41,065 nt of DNA from Alistipes sp. CAG:435 (lineage in GTDB: Bacteria; Bacteroidota; Bacteroidia; Bacteroidales; UBA932): assembly GCA_000433355.1 (NCBI GenBank), contig FR893178.1, forward strand, positions 57,770-98,834, read 5' to 3'. Numbering within the stretch: position 1 is the first letter of the stretch; every line of letters begins with the position of its first letter. Below the pieces are notes generated by a model. That model saw nothing but the letters and a program-made list of their open reading frames with translations. It did no database searches and was not told the origin of the DNA. Position numbers and translations under genes: made by a program. Shown here in pieces: positions 32,018-41,058 of this stretch.

Positions 32018-34867
32018 TTACCTCCCGCAAATCATTCTGAAATCACAAATCGCGCATGTGTCCTCATCATCCGTTCGCCTGAACGGCACATCAACCGAAG
32101 CGATCTCTGAAAGGAGGCCGTGGAGCTTTTCCTCGGTGAGCCTCATGAACGTCTCACTGACAGGGACTTCCTTGACCGGCTCCGTGAACAGGTTAGCCGG
32201 GGGGTAGATGACATTGACCATCCTCTGCCCGTTATAATTCTTGGACTCCCTGCAGAAAACATCATAGAGGTAAAGCTGGAAAGCGATCTTAGGACGTCCC
32301 GCGTTACCTGGTCCGAACAGAGCCTCCACAATCCCTTCGGCGTTGTCATCGGTGATGTTGACATCCTTGTCCTCAACCTTTCCGGTCTTGTAGTCAATAA
32401 TCCTGATCTCTCCCGGGCGCAGGCTGTCCATCCTGTCAACATAGCCCACGAAATGGAAACCGTCTATGTCATGAAGGAATTCCTTTTCCAGTCCCAGAAT
32501 CTCAAACCCGTCATATCCGGATGTTTTAAGAAGTTCCCGATCCCTGTCAAGTGTTTTTATGACATATTCCACAATCACATCCTGCACAACCAGATCGCGC
32601 CCCGTAACTTCCATGGAATGAAGCTGTTCAAGAATCAACCCCCTCACTATCTCCTTTATCGCGGAACGTTTGCGCAGAAGTCCGGCAAGATATTCGTCAG
32701 TCACTTTTTTTCCTCCGGCCATTTCCGGTGAATAGAGCCTCTGCATCGTGCCGTGATAGACATCGCCCAGCATTCCGGCGTCCAGATCCTCGGAGACCTC
32801 GTTCTGCCTGCGGAGTCTCTTGACCGTGGCATAATAGAATTTCGCCGGACAGTCAAGGTAATTCTTCAGCGCCGAGGCCGAAAGTCTGGCATGCCTTACG
32901 GCCTCTACATCGGCCTCAGTCTTAACTATCTCCTTAGGAGAGAAATCTCCGGCGGCGTTCGCCTTGACAAAACCGCGTTTTATCGGCACTCCGAAATGAT
33001 ACTCAAGCTGTTTGATGTAACGGCTTTCCTCCCCGTTCTTCATGCCTTCGGTCCTGGAATCATAAACCAACGTCACCTTCTCCGCCCTTTGGATGAGACG
33101 GTAGAAATAGTACGCCCAGACAGCGTCCTGAAACTCGTAAGTCGGCAGACCGAAGCCCTTGCGGAGCTCCGGCGGGATGAATGACGAGCTGACGCTCCGC
33201 CTCGGAAACATGCCCTCGTTGCAGGACAGGATCATAACTTGCTTGAAGTCCAATGCTCTGGTCTCCAACGGCCCCATGATCTGGAGACCTTTCAGAGGCT
33301 CCCCGTTGAACGGAATGGACACCGGGCCGAGAAGCTGGTCGAGAAGCCGCACATAAGTCATCGGAAGGACCTCAAGACCGGCCGTCTGCAATTGGCTGAT
33401 AGCATTGTATGTGGCCTTCGCGAACTCGAGCTCGATTGCCATGGAAGAATCCGCGGCCAGCTTTGGAGCAAGTCCTTTGATCAAGGTCTTCTGGTAGTCA
33501 GCGAAAGCCGAAATCTGTTCCTTGGATGCAGCTTTCGGATCAGTCACCGCCGGCCTGAACAACAGATCAAAGACCGGAACCCCGGAAAGATCCTCCTGGG
33601 GGATGTAGTACTTCATGCCATCCTTGATCGCCTTGATTCTGTTCCTCACAGCCGCGTCCCCTTGAGTCACCTTTCTGAATATGCTTGAAGAGAACAATGA
33701 CCAGACCTGATTGTGGTAATAGAACCATTTCCCGTCTTTCTTCCTCAGATGCATCTGCATGGCCGAGACCAAAGTCATGAAATCAAAGAACGCGCTGTTC
33801 CTCATCGGATAGCCCATAGTGACGTTTATGTCCTTGATCTCCTCCGGGATGGAGTTCAACACAGGAATCAGCAAGGCCTCGTCCGGAAGCACGACCGCGC
33901 ATCTCTCATCCTTGACAACAGACGGAATCAGTTTTGTCTGGCCTACCGAGGACGGGACGCTTATCACCTCAATCTCAGGGATTTTCAGTCCTTCCAAATC
34001 CATCTCGAAAGCCTGCGGGAAATCCTGGACATTCCTGGACATGAAGAAGGAGGACTTGTTAAGCGGATTTCTCACCATCTCTCCTGAATAGTCCCAGCAG
34101 AACTCCGCGATTCCGGCGTCCCGCATCCGCCTCATGACCTTTTTCTCGCACTCGTTCAAGGCGTTGAGACCCACGAAGACATATTCATCCACATCTCCGA
34201 ACGCGGCTTTCAGCACATCCACCGCCGACTCCGAGTCAAGCCGCGCCGCCAGGCTTCGGTAAACCATTCCCTCGTACGCCAGCCCTTTGCCGGAAAGCCT
34301 CTTCCGGAAATCATTGTAAAGCGGCAGAAGAATATTCCAGATCTGCAGGAAGCGCTCCTTCACATTCGGATTGTCCGAGTTCAGGTTCACCGTCAGCCGC
34401 CCATCGCTGCTGAAATGGCTGATGAAGCTCTCGATCGCCTTCCGCTGGTTCTCGGTGAGGTATGAATATGAATCCTGAATCTCCTTGAACTCAGCTATGT
34501 TGGCGAACAGCTTCGCCGGATCGACCAGATATTTGTCCACATCATCGAAATCCCCCAAGATCACGTCTCCCCAGAAGATGAACTCGTCCAGAGTCTCATG
34601 CTTAGGGTTAAGATCCTTGTAGCATTCGTACAGATCCAACAGCAGGTTCACCCTGTCCGCCGGCTTGTCCCCCGATATTCTAAAAAAGAAATCATTGATC
34701 GTCAGCATCTTCGGAGCCACAATCGGGGTCCCGACCTCCTTCACGGCCTCGCCGAGGTACTTAGTGAAGAATACCTGGCTGCGCCTGTTCGGAAATATGA
34801 AGCACAGGCCGGAAATCCCGCCCCTTGCCATATAATGATCCGCCACTTGTCTAAGGAATGGTATCAT
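32018..34867 (-). CDS. addB: AddB-like PD-(D/E)XK nuclease subunit
   Basis: 949 residues. An inactive helicase-like N-terminal region (GLCFIFPNRRSQVFFTKYL at the position of motif I) is followed by a RecB-type nuclease with LSASALKNYLDCPAKFYY and VGYVDRMDSLRPGEIRIIDYKTGK (about residue 825). Cys673 together with the C-terminal CAICDFRMIC (Cys938, 941 and 947) forms the four-cysteine iron-sulfur staple of AddB-type nucleases. It is first of the addB-addA pair. No complete SF1 helicase motifs remain, as expected for AddB. Promoter candidates lie about 120-140 bp upstream. Confidence 0.9.
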   Translation of the reverse strand: MIPFLRQVADHYMARGGISGLCFIFPNRRSQVFFTKYLGEAVKEVGTPIVAPKMLTINDFFFRISGDKPADRVNLLLDLYECYKDLNPKHETLDEFIFWGDVILGDFDDVDKYLVDPAKLFANIAEFKEIQDSYSYLTENQRKAIESFISHFSSDGRLTVNLNSDNPNVKERFLQIWNILLPLYNDFRKRLSGKGLAYEGMVYRSLAARLDSESAVDVLKAAFGDVDEYVFVGLNALNECEKKVMRRMRDAGIAEFCWDYSGEMVRNPLNKSSFFMSRNVQDFPQAFEMDLEGLKIPEIEVISVPSSVGQTKLIPSVVKDERCAVVLPDEALLIPVLNSIPEEIKDINVTMGYPMRNSAFFDFMTLVSAMQMHLRKKDGKWFYYHNQVWSLFSSSIFRKVTQGDAAVRNRIKAIKDGMKYYIPQEDLSGVPVFDLLFRPAVTDPKAASKEQISAFADYQKTLIKGLAPKLAADSSMAIELEFAKATYNAISQLQTAGLEVLPMTYVRLLDQLLGPVSIPFNGEPLKGLQIMGPLETRALDFKQVMILSCNEGMFPRRSVSSSFIPPELRKGFGLPTYEFQDAVWAYYFYRLIQRAEKVTLVYDSRTEGMKNGEESRYIKQLEYHFGVPIKRGFVKANAAGDFSPKEIVKTEADVEAVRHARLSASALKNYLDCPAKFYYATVKRLRRQNEVSEDLDAGMLGDVYHGTMQRLYSPEMAGGKKVTDEYLAGLLRKRSAIKEIVRGLILEQLHSMEVTGRDLVVQDVIVEYVIKTLDRDRELLKTSGYDGFEILGLEKEFLHDIDGFHFVGYVDRMDSLRPGEIRIIDYKTGKVEDKDVNITDDNAEGIVEALFGPGNAGRPKIAFQLYLYDVFCRESKNYNGQRMVNVIYPPANLFTEPVKEVPVSETFMRLTEEKLHGLLSEIASVDVPFRRTDDEDTCAICDFRMICGR

Positions 34868-35002
34868 ATCGGTTATAGTTTATATTCTTCTGTAAACAAT
34901 TCAATCGTCGTCAATACGCTCCATACTCCTGATGGCTAATTAATCCGTCAAAAGCCAACGCGGTTTTCTTTCTAACGAATATAACAAATATATTTTTCAC
35001 TG

Positions 35003-35010
35003 CAAAGATA
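35003..35010 (-). promoter_or_regulatory. Predicted promoter -7 element for addBA
   Basis: TATCTTTG on the minus strand matches TAnnTTTG. An alternative, TATATTTG, is at 34985-34992. Neither has a TTTG at the usual distance, so the true start site is uncertain. Confidence 0.4.
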
Positions 35011-35092
35011 AACCTCGTTTGTGCCAAAACTCTTCACAAGCGGGATTTTTTCAAAGTTTTTTCAAATATTTTCTAATTTTTAATAATTCTAT

Positions 35093-35123
35093 TTTGTAAA
35101 TTCAAATATTGGCATTAACTTTG
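35093..35123 (+). promoter_or_regulatory. Consensus promoter for rubrerythrin
   Basis: TTTG (35093-35096), a 19-bp spacer and TAACTTTG (35116-35123) match the Bacteroidota consensus exactly. The leader is about 55 nt and T-rich. Confidence 0.82.
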
Positions 35124-35183
35124 TGAAATCAAACGATGCTTTATCGTTTTATTTCATTTTGTTTGACTTTAAAAGATTTTGTT

Positions 35184-35738
35184 ATGAAAAAGAAATTCAG
35201 ATGTTTGGTTTGCGGTTATGTTTACGAAGGCGAGAACCCTCCTGCAGAGTGCCCGCAGTGCCACGCCCCTGCGAGCAAGTTCGTAGAGATCAAGGATGAG
35301 GGCGGCAAGCCTCAGTGGGCCTGCGAGCACCACATCGGTGACGGCCGTGTAGAGGACAAGGAAGTTGTCCAGGGTCTCAAGGATCATTTCAACGGTGAGT
35401 GCACGGAGGTCGGAATGTATCTCGCGATGAGCCGTCAGGCCGAGCGTGAGGGCTATCCGGAGATCGCCGAGGCGTTCAAAAGGTACGCTTTCGAGGAAGC
35501 TGAGCACGCCGCCAAGTTCGCCGAGCTTCTCGGAGACGTAGTCTGGGACACCAAGACCAACCTTGAGAAGCGTTATCAGGCCGAGGCCGGTGCCTGCGAA
35601 GGCAAGCTCGCCATCGCCACAAGAGCCAAGCAGCTCGGCTACGACGCCATCCACGACACCGTTCACGAGATGGCCAAGGACGAGGCCCGTCACGGCGCCG
35701 GTTTCTACGGTCTCCTCACCCGCTACTTCGGCAAGTAG
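35184..35738 (+). CDS. Reverse rubrerythrin (N-terminal rubredoxin, C-terminal ferritin-like di-iron domain)
   Basis: 184 residues from ATG at 35184. The N-terminal rubredoxin-like site is CLVCGYVYEG then CPQCHAP (four Cys). The di-iron four-helix domain has HFNGECTEVGMYLA, FEEAEHAAKF, GACEGKLAI and KDEARHGAGF, supplying the Glu/His ligands. In classical rubrerythrin the rubredoxin is C-terminal; the reversed order defines reverse rubrerythrins, which reduce hydrogen peroxide in anaerobes. It has a strong monocistronic setting: a perfect promoter before it and a hairpin terminator after it. It is expected to be induced by oxygen or peroxide, although no operator was recognised. Confidence 0.94.
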   Translation: MKKKFRCLVCGYVYEGENPPAECPQCHAPASKFVEIKDEGGKPQWACEHHIGDGRVEDKEVVQGLKDHFNGECTEVGMYLAMSRQAEREGYPEIAEAFKRYAFEEAEHAAKFAELLGDVVWDTKTNLEKRYQAEAGACEGKLAIATRAKQLGYDAIHDTVHEMAKDEARHGAGFYGLLTRYFGK

Positions 35739-35781
35739 CTCCCGAAACCGGTGGAGGGTAATCCACTGACAATTAGCATAT

Positions 35782-35831
35782 TAAAGAATCGCCTTCAGTT
35801 GGAAACAGCTAAAGACGATTCTTTATTTTAT
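35782..35831. terminator. Terminator after rubrerythrin, possibly bidirectional
   Basis: TAAAGAATCG (35782-35791) pairs with CGATTCTTTA (35816-35825) across a 24-nt loop and is followed by TTTTATTCT. It lies between the convergent rubrerythrin and hslR genes. Confidence 0.72.
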
Positions 35832-35859
35832 TCTAAATCAACTATTTACGCAGCACTGG

Positions 35860-36312
35860 TTACAAATCCTCGTCGGTGAGACCGAAACGCTCGGCGATGT
35901 CATCAGGAATGTCTCCGAGGTCGTTGGAGTAGTCGATCTCGTCCCAGGCTTCCTCCATAGCACGGCGGTCTTTCTTGGTCGGGCGGCCGGCACCCGGATC
36001 ACGGCGGAGGAAGAAGGTCTCGACGGGAGCCTTGAGTTTGTCGATTTCGGATTGCGGGGTAAGGTTCTCCGCATAGTCCGAGACCAGTTTCGCGCCGAGG
36101 CGATGGTCGGTCAGCTGCTTGATTCTGTACGAATACTGCACGGCTCCCTTGCGGATTTCAACAATCTCTCCGACCTTCAACATTCTGGAAGGCTTGGCAT
36201 TCACTCCACCGATTTTGACCTTGCCTCCTTTGCAGGCATCCGTGGCCTCGGTGCGGGTCTTGAACACTCTTATGGCCCAAAGGACCTTATCTATTCTTTC
36301 TGTGTCTGCCAT
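35860..36312 (-). CDS. hslR: S4-domain RNA-binding protein, Hsp15 type
   Basis: 150 residues. The S4 domain occupies the first 70: RIDKVLWAIRVFKTRTEATDACKGGKVKIGG, followed by PSRMLKVGEIVEI. The rest is a charged tail with RRDPGAGRPTKKDRR and an acidic C-terminus. Hsp15 in E. coli binds 50S subunits carrying stalled peptidyl-tRNA and helps recycle them. It begins 3 bp after the phosphomannose-isomerase-like gene, so it ends a three-gene minus-strand operon. Confidence 0.9.
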   Translation of the reverse strand: MADTERIDKVLWAIRVFKTRTEATDACKGGKVKIGGVNAKPSRMLKVGEIVEIRKGAVQYSYRIKQLTDHRLGAKLVSDYAENLTPQSEIDKLKAPVETFFLRRDPGAGRPTKKDRRAMEEAWDEIDYSNDLGDIPDDIAERFGLTDEDL

Positions 36313-36315
36313 AAC

Positions 36316-37356
36316 CTAACTATTCCATTCACGAATATGCGGATCCGGGGCCTCGGCCTCGACAAAGGAGCTTGGTTCGACTTCCTGATCCGTGTACGAA
36401 TCCTTAACAAGACGCTTTTCCACAAGAGCTTCCAGTAGAACCGTCCCACGGGCTGCCGGGATGAGGAAGAAGTCGTTAACCTCAGACGGGACAAGAATCG
36501 AATGTCCTGACTTCAATGAATATGACTCCACACTCTTGGAGCCTCGGTCATTCTCGACTTGAATCTGCACCGAAGCCTCCCCGGAAGCGCAATAATAGAC
36601 TGCGAAACCGCCTGGCTGCTCCGAGAATATGTGCAGTCCGTCCTTCAAGTCAAGCTTCGTCACAACGAATTCCGGACATACGGCCAGCTTGTCTCCAGTG
36701 ACAGATTCAGGGATATATTTCTTGAAATCAATGAGATCGAAGGCCTCCTCAAGCAGCAATTCCTCTGAGTCTGGTAGCTCTACACCCCAATTATGGAGAT
36801 TGAACACGAGTTCGGAACTCTCGGCGATCTCGACAATCTTGAGTCCCGGTCCGGCGGCGAAGACGGTTCCCGGCTTGATCAAGAAAGCCTCACCCTTGCG
36901 CGGCTTGACGATGTTCAGGACATCCTTTACCGTCCCGTCCTGACATCTTGCGTAAAACTCGGCCGGATCAATGTCCCGATTGAAACCCAAAAGCAATTCA
37001 GCTCCCGGAGCGGCCTCCTGAACGTACCAAAGGGCAGTCTTGCCGAACGAGTCATAACGTTCAGCCGCAATGTCATCAGCGGCGTTCATCTGAAGGGGCT
37101 GCCAAGCGGTCACATCCATAACCTTCACCATCACAGGGAACTGCAGTCCATAGAACTCGAACACATCATCCCCGACTACCCTTTCCAGATAGGTTCCCAT
37201 CAGCTCGCTCAGAGTGTTGCCACCGAACCAGCCGTTATCGATCATCGAATCCTTGAACCCGAGGTCGGCGATCTGATAGCTGACGTGTCCCCAAGGCACA
37301 TCCGCACCTTCATCCACAAACCTCAACGGGTATAGTTTTCTATTGTTGTCTTCCAT
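36316..37356 (-). CDS. Phosphomannose isomerase-like protein, metal ligands missing (likely pseudoenzyme)
   Basis: 346 residues from ATG at 37354-37356. The fold matches type I mannose-6-phosphate isomerases (ManA): LYPLRFVDEGADVPWG, GNTLSELMGTYLERVVGDDVF, QFPVMVKVMDVTAWQPLQM, a GFNRDIDPAEFYAR block and a C-terminal cupin. Three of the four zinc ligands are changed: QVHPDD has become QMNAADD (Asn91 for His), GKTE has become GKTA (Ala108 for Glu) and VHA has become VFA (Phe166 for His). It is therefore probably not an active isomerase and may be a sugar-phosphate sensor or regulatory paralogue. It lies between a GH31 gene (17 bp) and hslR. Confidence 0.87.
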   Translation of the reverse strand: MEDNNRKLYPLRFVDEGADVPWGHVSYQIADLGFKDSMIDNGWFGGNTLSELMGTYLERVVGDDVFEFYGLQFPVMVKVMDVTAWQPLQMNAADDIAAERYDSFGKTALWYVQEAAPGAELLLGFNRDIDPAEFYARCQDGTVKDVLNIVKPRKGEAFLIKPGTVFAAGPGLKIVEIAESSELVFNLHNWGVELPDSEELLLEEAFDLIDFKKYIPESVTGDKLAVCPEFVVTKLDLKDGLHIFSEQPGGFAVYYCASGEASVQIQVENDRGSKSVESYSLKSGHSILVPSEVNDFFLIPAARGTVLLEALVEKRLVKDSYTDQEVEPSSFVEAEAPDPHIREWNS

Positions 37357-37373
37357 ATTCTTGAATATAATCA

Positions 37374-40097
37374 CTATTCCACACCAACCTGCGCCTTGAC
37401 CTTGGCGACAAAATCAGCCGGGATATTCTCATAATTGGCAAAATCAGCGATAAGCGTCGCTGTGTCAATCTTCTCCAGATATTTCCCCACGTTGTGAGGT
37501 TCCTCATTTATAAAGCTGGCGCATTGAGACAAGGCGAGGAACGGATCAGGAAGCATCATATAGGCATCGACATATTTCCCGAAGACCAGTTTTGTCTCCG
37601 GAGTGATGTCCATCATCCTGTGCATCAAGCCTTTCTTGCCGTTCAGAAGATCGCGGTGCGAGGCGGAATATTCATTGAAAGAACATTCGATGACAAGTTC
37701 CTCGGAGGCAAGTGTCTCAGGAAGGAATATGACCGCCGAGAGATCGGCTCCCTCATAGCCCCACACAGCATCTTTTCCGGAGACTTCAGCATCGTGGGCG
37801 GCGAAGCGGGAATATGGCACCTCCACTCCGTTCACAGTCACCTTCTCCGGTGCGAAAACACCTGCGAGGACAACCTGCACGCGATGTTCAGGGGCGATTC
37901 CACGATAATTCCCCTGACGAGGAGCAATGGTGAGCCTCAACGAAGATGCATCCGAAACCTTGGTGACCTTAGTGGTGGCATATTCAGTGCTATAGGCCTG
38001 TGTGGCGCCATCGTCCTCATAGACAGAGGCAGTGCTTTCGCCATCGCCCGGAGCCACAAAAAGTTTCAACGTGTTGTCCTTCTCCTGAAGTGATTTGATC
38101 TTGTCCGAGGCCATCGGAATGACGGCACCGGCCTTGATGTAGTAAGGGTTCTCGTTGATGGTATATCTCAAAGTATCCACCTGACCTCCTTTGAACAGCG
38201 TTCCTGTGGCCACATCGTACCAGTCACTTCCCTCCGGGAACCACATCACACGCTTTGCCAGCCCAGTGACGGAATCGGCCGGCTCGCAGACAACAGTCGC
38301 AAGTATATCATTGCCAAAGAGATACTCCTGTTTAAAATCGTAGGCCTGAGGAGTTTCGGGATATTCATAATAAAGCGGACGGCACATCGAGATGCCGGTG
38401 TCGTAGGCCTCGCGGGCTGTACCGTAGATGTACGGCGAGAGGTCGTAGCGAAGTCTGACAGCGGCGCGCATCGCGTCAAAATGATCCGGGAACACCCAGA
38501 ACCGCTTCTCCATCGTCAGATCCTTCGTCGAATGAGTCTTGAATATAGGGGTGAACACTCCTGACTGGAGCCATCTGGTGTAAAGCTCCGGATCGGTCGC
38601 CTTGACTCCCTTAGGCTGGAGATGCCCTCCGATGTCGTGTCCCCAATAGCCGTAGCCCACATTGGATGCGGTAGAGGTGAAATATGGCAGATAACCGAGC
38701 ACCTGCCACGAAGCCAGACAGTCTCCGGAGAAGCCGATCTGGTAGCGGTGGCTGCCGATGCCTCCCCAGCGATGGTATATCATCGGACGGCGGGCATATA
38801 TTCCTTGATCAGCAGACTGGCGGACCATATCGTTGAAGAAGGTATAGTTGAGCCAGAATGTGTTGTTGAGTCCGGGAACATACTTGCTGAACTTCCATTG
38901 CTGCCAGTCGAGCCACCAGAAATCGACTCCCTGACGCTCGAACGGGCGTATCACGGAATTGAAATAAGCGTTCGCCCAGTTAATGTCGTCCATCCGGAAC
39001 GGCACGGGGGCCTTGCTTCCGTCCGGATTGATGTACCCCTTCGGGCCGTCATATTCATTCGTCCTTGAAAGATAGTCCTTGACAAAGCGGTCGTAAGGCT
39101 CCTCGTAAGGTTGGATTCCGGAAGCCGGATGCAGGTTCAGCGTGGTTTTAAGCCCAAGATTGTGAAGATCCTGCAGGCAGTTGGCCGGATTAGGGAAAAG
39201 TTTCTTCTGCCATGTGTAGCCAGTCCAGCCGATCCTCTGGCCAAACTCGTCCTTAGGTGCCTTGTACCTCCTCAGCGACCAGGTCTCGTGCCAATCCATA
39301 TCCAGAACCATCACGTCGATCGGGATGTCCAGCGAGCGGATCTCCTTTCCAAGCCCCACGAACTCGAAGTCCGAATACTGCCAGAAACGGCACCACCAGT
39401 AGCCAAGGGCATATTTCGGCGGCATAGGAATACGACCTCCGATTCTGGTGAAGTCTGAGACGGCGGCCTTGTAGTCGTGACCGTAGGCGAACAGGTAAAG
39501 GTCTTGACGATCAGTCGAGTCACGTTCGGCAATCCAATATTTCCAATCGGAATCAACCGGCACAAACACCTGTCTGTCAGACTCGTCGATGATCGCCCAT
39601 CCGTCCCGCGAGATGACTCCCTTGTCGTAAGGTTCCTTGGTCTTGGCACCGTCGCAACCGTCCAGCGTCCTCGTCGTTCCGAGCAAATTGCCGCTATCAT
39701 CCATCCCCGGATGCCAAGTCACCGCCCTGACACCTTTCTTTGAAGCCGGATCCGCCATACGGAACGTCACCTTCAGATTGTTCTCATCGAATTTCCCGTT
39801 TCCCGAATATGTCAGGGTCAGATCCGATGTCCTGATTGTCAGCTTCTTGCCTGATTTTTTGACAGTATAGGCCGGGACCGGCAGTTTCCTGTTGACAACG
39901 CCAAGGGTGGCTCTGTCCTCGAACTTTCCGTCCGCGGCCCACTCCATTCGCACCAGCCGGCTCTCCAGCACCGTAAACCTTGCGTTGCCCGAAACGACAA
40001 CCGCCTTTGAATCAGCCACCGGATCATCCCCGGCACTCTGCGCCGAAGCCGAAAACGCCGTCACAACGCACAACGCGCAGACAGCCAAATCTTTCAT
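37374..40097 (-). CDS. Glycoside hydrolase family 31 (alpha-glucosidase/xylosidase type)
   Basis: 907 residues from ATG at 40095-40097, which starts a signal peptide (MKDLAVCALCVVTAFSASAQ); an ATG five codons upstream is possible. An N-terminal beta-domain is followed by a GH31 (beta/alpha)8 barrel. The likely nucleophile is in FWWLDWQQW (about Asp397) and the acid/base in GFSGDCLASW (about Asp459). YWWCRFWQYSD and VMVLDMDWH are also typical. A DUF5110-like beta-domain (EDDGATQAYS) follows, then a C-terminal extra segment of about 100 residues unlike other GH31 enzymes. It is periplasmic or surface-located; substrate specificity cannot be assigned. Confidence 0.93.
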   Translation of the reverse strand: MKDLAVCALCVVTAFSASAQSAGDDPVADSKAVVVSGNARFTVLESRLVRMEWAADGKFEDRATLGVVNRKLPVPAYTVKKSGKKLTIRTSDLTLTYSGNGKFDENNLKVTFRMADPASKKGVRAVTWHPGMDDSGNLLGTTRTLDGCDGAKTKEPYDKGVISRDGWAIIDESDRQVFVPVDSDWKYWIAERDSTDRQDLYLFAYGHDYKAAVSDFTRIGGRIPMPPKYALGYWWCRFWQYSDFEFVGLGKEIRSLDIPIDVMVLDMDWHETWSLRRYKAPKDEFGQRIGWTGYTWQKKLFPNPANCLQDLHNLGLKTTLNLHPASGIQPYEEPYDRFVKDYLSRTNEYDGPKGYINPDGSKAPVPFRMDDINWANAYFNSVIRPFERQGVDFWWLDWQQWKFSKYVPGLNNTFWLNYTFFNDMVRQSADQGIYARRPMIYHRWGGIGSHRYQIGFSGDCLASWQVLGYLPYFTSTASNVGYGYWGHDIGGHLQPKGVKATDPELYTRWLQSGVFTPIFKTHSTKDLTMEKRFWVFPDHFDAMRAAVRLRYDLSPYIYGTAREAYDTGISMCRPLYYEYPETPQAYDFKQEYLFGNDILATVVCEPADSVTGLAKRVMWFPEGSDWYDVATGTLFKGGQVDTLRYTINENPYYIKAGAVIPMASDKIKSLQEKDNTLKLFVAPGDGESTASVYEDDGATQAYSTEYATTKVTKVSDASSLRLTIAPRQGNYRGIAPEHRVQVVLAGVFAPEKVTVNGVEVPYSRFAAHDAEVSGKDAVWGYEGADLSAVIFLPETLASEELVIECSFNEYSASHRDLLNGKKGLMHRMMDITPETKLVFGKYVDAYMMLPDPFLALSQCASFINEEPHNVGKYLEKIDTATLIADFANYENIPADFVAKVKAQVGVE

Positions 40098-40134
40098 TAT
40101 GACACTTCTCATAGCCTGTATGAATATTACAGTA

Positions 40135-40142
40135 CAAATATA
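40135..40142 (-). promoter_or_regulatory. Predicted promoter -7 element for GH31 operon
   Basis: TATATTTG on the minus strand matches TAnnTTTG and lies 37 bp before the GH31 ATG at 40097. No TTTG was found at the -33 position. Confidence 0.5.
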
Positions 40143-40369
40143 TTCAAAAAAAACGGGCACTGATTACTCAATGTCCGTGTTAGTAGCGGGGGAAGGACAT
40201 TTCACGGGCATTTTCGGGGATTCTTACCCCCAACTGAAAGCCGTCCAGGGCAGGCGAACCGGGTCGTTTGGCGCAAATTTGGCGCACGCCACGGCTCCTT
40301 CCGGACGTTTTCCTTCCACCAATATGCTTATCGTTTTGCATTAATCTTTTAATGTTTACAAAATTTTGT

Positions 40370-40377
40370 TATGTTTG
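40370..40377 (+). promoter_or_regulatory. Predicted promoter -7 element for the membrane-protein gene
   Basis: TATGTTTG matches TAnnTTTG and lies 14 bp before the ATG at 40392, giving a very short leader. A T-rich TCTTTT lies about 20 bp upstream instead of TTTG. Confidence 0.5.
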
Positions 40378-40391
40378 CAGAAAAGATCTAT

Positions 40392-40946
40392 ATGAGAAAG
40401 TATTTCGAAATAGACTCAAAAGAGTTTCCTCCCAAACTTGTGGATCTGGCTTATGAAGAGGCGAGGGCCGCACTCAGGAACGACTTCGATGCCATAGCCA
40501 AGACCCAGCAGCAGGTTCAGACTTTTTTGGGATGGTATCTGGCTGCCATCGTTTCCCTCATCGGCATCCTTGTCGGAACATTGGCCAGTCAAGAAGGATC
40601 TTTGCTCGTGATGCTGATGACCGCTTACGGCATAGTGGCATTATCTGTTCCCGCCGCACAGATGTGGTTTGGCGTCCTGTACAATGTCACGGTTTATCCT
40701 GAAGGAGGCGAACCGAGTGTGTTGCTATCCGAGGAAGCCTTGGACTGGCTGGACGGATATCCCAAAGGCGAACAGGCACACTTCCGGAAACTTGCATATC
40801 TCGTGGATCTTGATGAGAGGCATAAGAAGAATACCGAGCTGAGGAGAAGGATGTGTTCCGCCTATCGGGTCGGGTTGACTATGACCTTAGCCGGAATAGC
40901 GTTAGGACTGGTTCTTCTCATCGGCCTGTGCATATTCATCTTTTAA
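40392..40946 (+). CDS. Unassigned membrane protein with three predicted helices
   Basis: 184 residues from ATG at 40392. Not recognised as a known family. A helical, charged N-terminus (about 1-44) precedes two close membrane helices (FLGWYLAAIVSLIGILVGTL and LVMLMTAYGIVALSVPAAQM). A soluble segment of about 75 residues follows (SVLLSEEALDWLDGYPKGEQ and RKLAYLVDLDERHKKN), then a C-terminal helix (GIALGLVLLIGLCIFIF). The shape resembles small membrane partners or effectors in accessory loci, but no signature supports that. The upstream ATG at 40371 lies inside the promoter element and is not used. Its 3' end overlaps the small minus-strand ORF by 11 bp. Confidence 0.75.
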   Translation: MRKYFEIDSKEFPPKLVDLAYEEARAALRNDFDAIAKTQQQVQTFLGWYLAAIVSLIGILVGTLASQEGSLLVMLMTAYGIVALSVPAAQMWFGVLYNVTVYPEGGEPSVLLSEEALDWLDGYPKGEQAHFRKLAYLVDLDERHKKNTELRRRMCSAYRVGLTMTLAGIALGLVLLIGLCIFIF

Positions 40947-41058
40947 CCGGAACATCATTCAACTCCGATGGCGGCGCAGGTGGAGGCAGTGTCGGAACCG
41001 GCTGGTTCTTCGGTGAGGATGCCGGGATTTTGCCTGATTGATAATTTTCTTTACTCAT
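40936..41058 (-). CDS. Possible 40-residue proline-rich protein
   Basis: An ATG (41056-41058) to TGA frame encodes MSKENYQSGKIPASS, then a proline-rich stretch (LPPPAPPSE), then NDVPVKR. The composition (Pro, Ser, charged ends) and the overlap of only 11 bp with the convergent gene make it a plausible real small gene, but nothing homologous is recognised. Only 7 bp of upstream sequence are in the window, so its promoter cannot be judged. It could be a chance frame. Confidence 0.35.
   Translation of the reverse strand: MSKENYQSGKIPASSPKNQPVPTLPPPAPPSELNDVPVKR

Larger units (their letters stand above)
34868..35183. other. AT-rich divergent intergenic region (addB / rubrerythrin)
   Basis: 316 bp without a gene. 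On the minus side it holds two TAnnTTTG matches for addB, TATATTTG (34985-34992) and TATCTTTG (35003-35010), neither with a good -33 box. On the plus side it holds the rubrerythrin promoter. The leader of addB would be over 100 nt long. No ORF, RNA gene or repeat was recognised. Confidence 0.7.
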
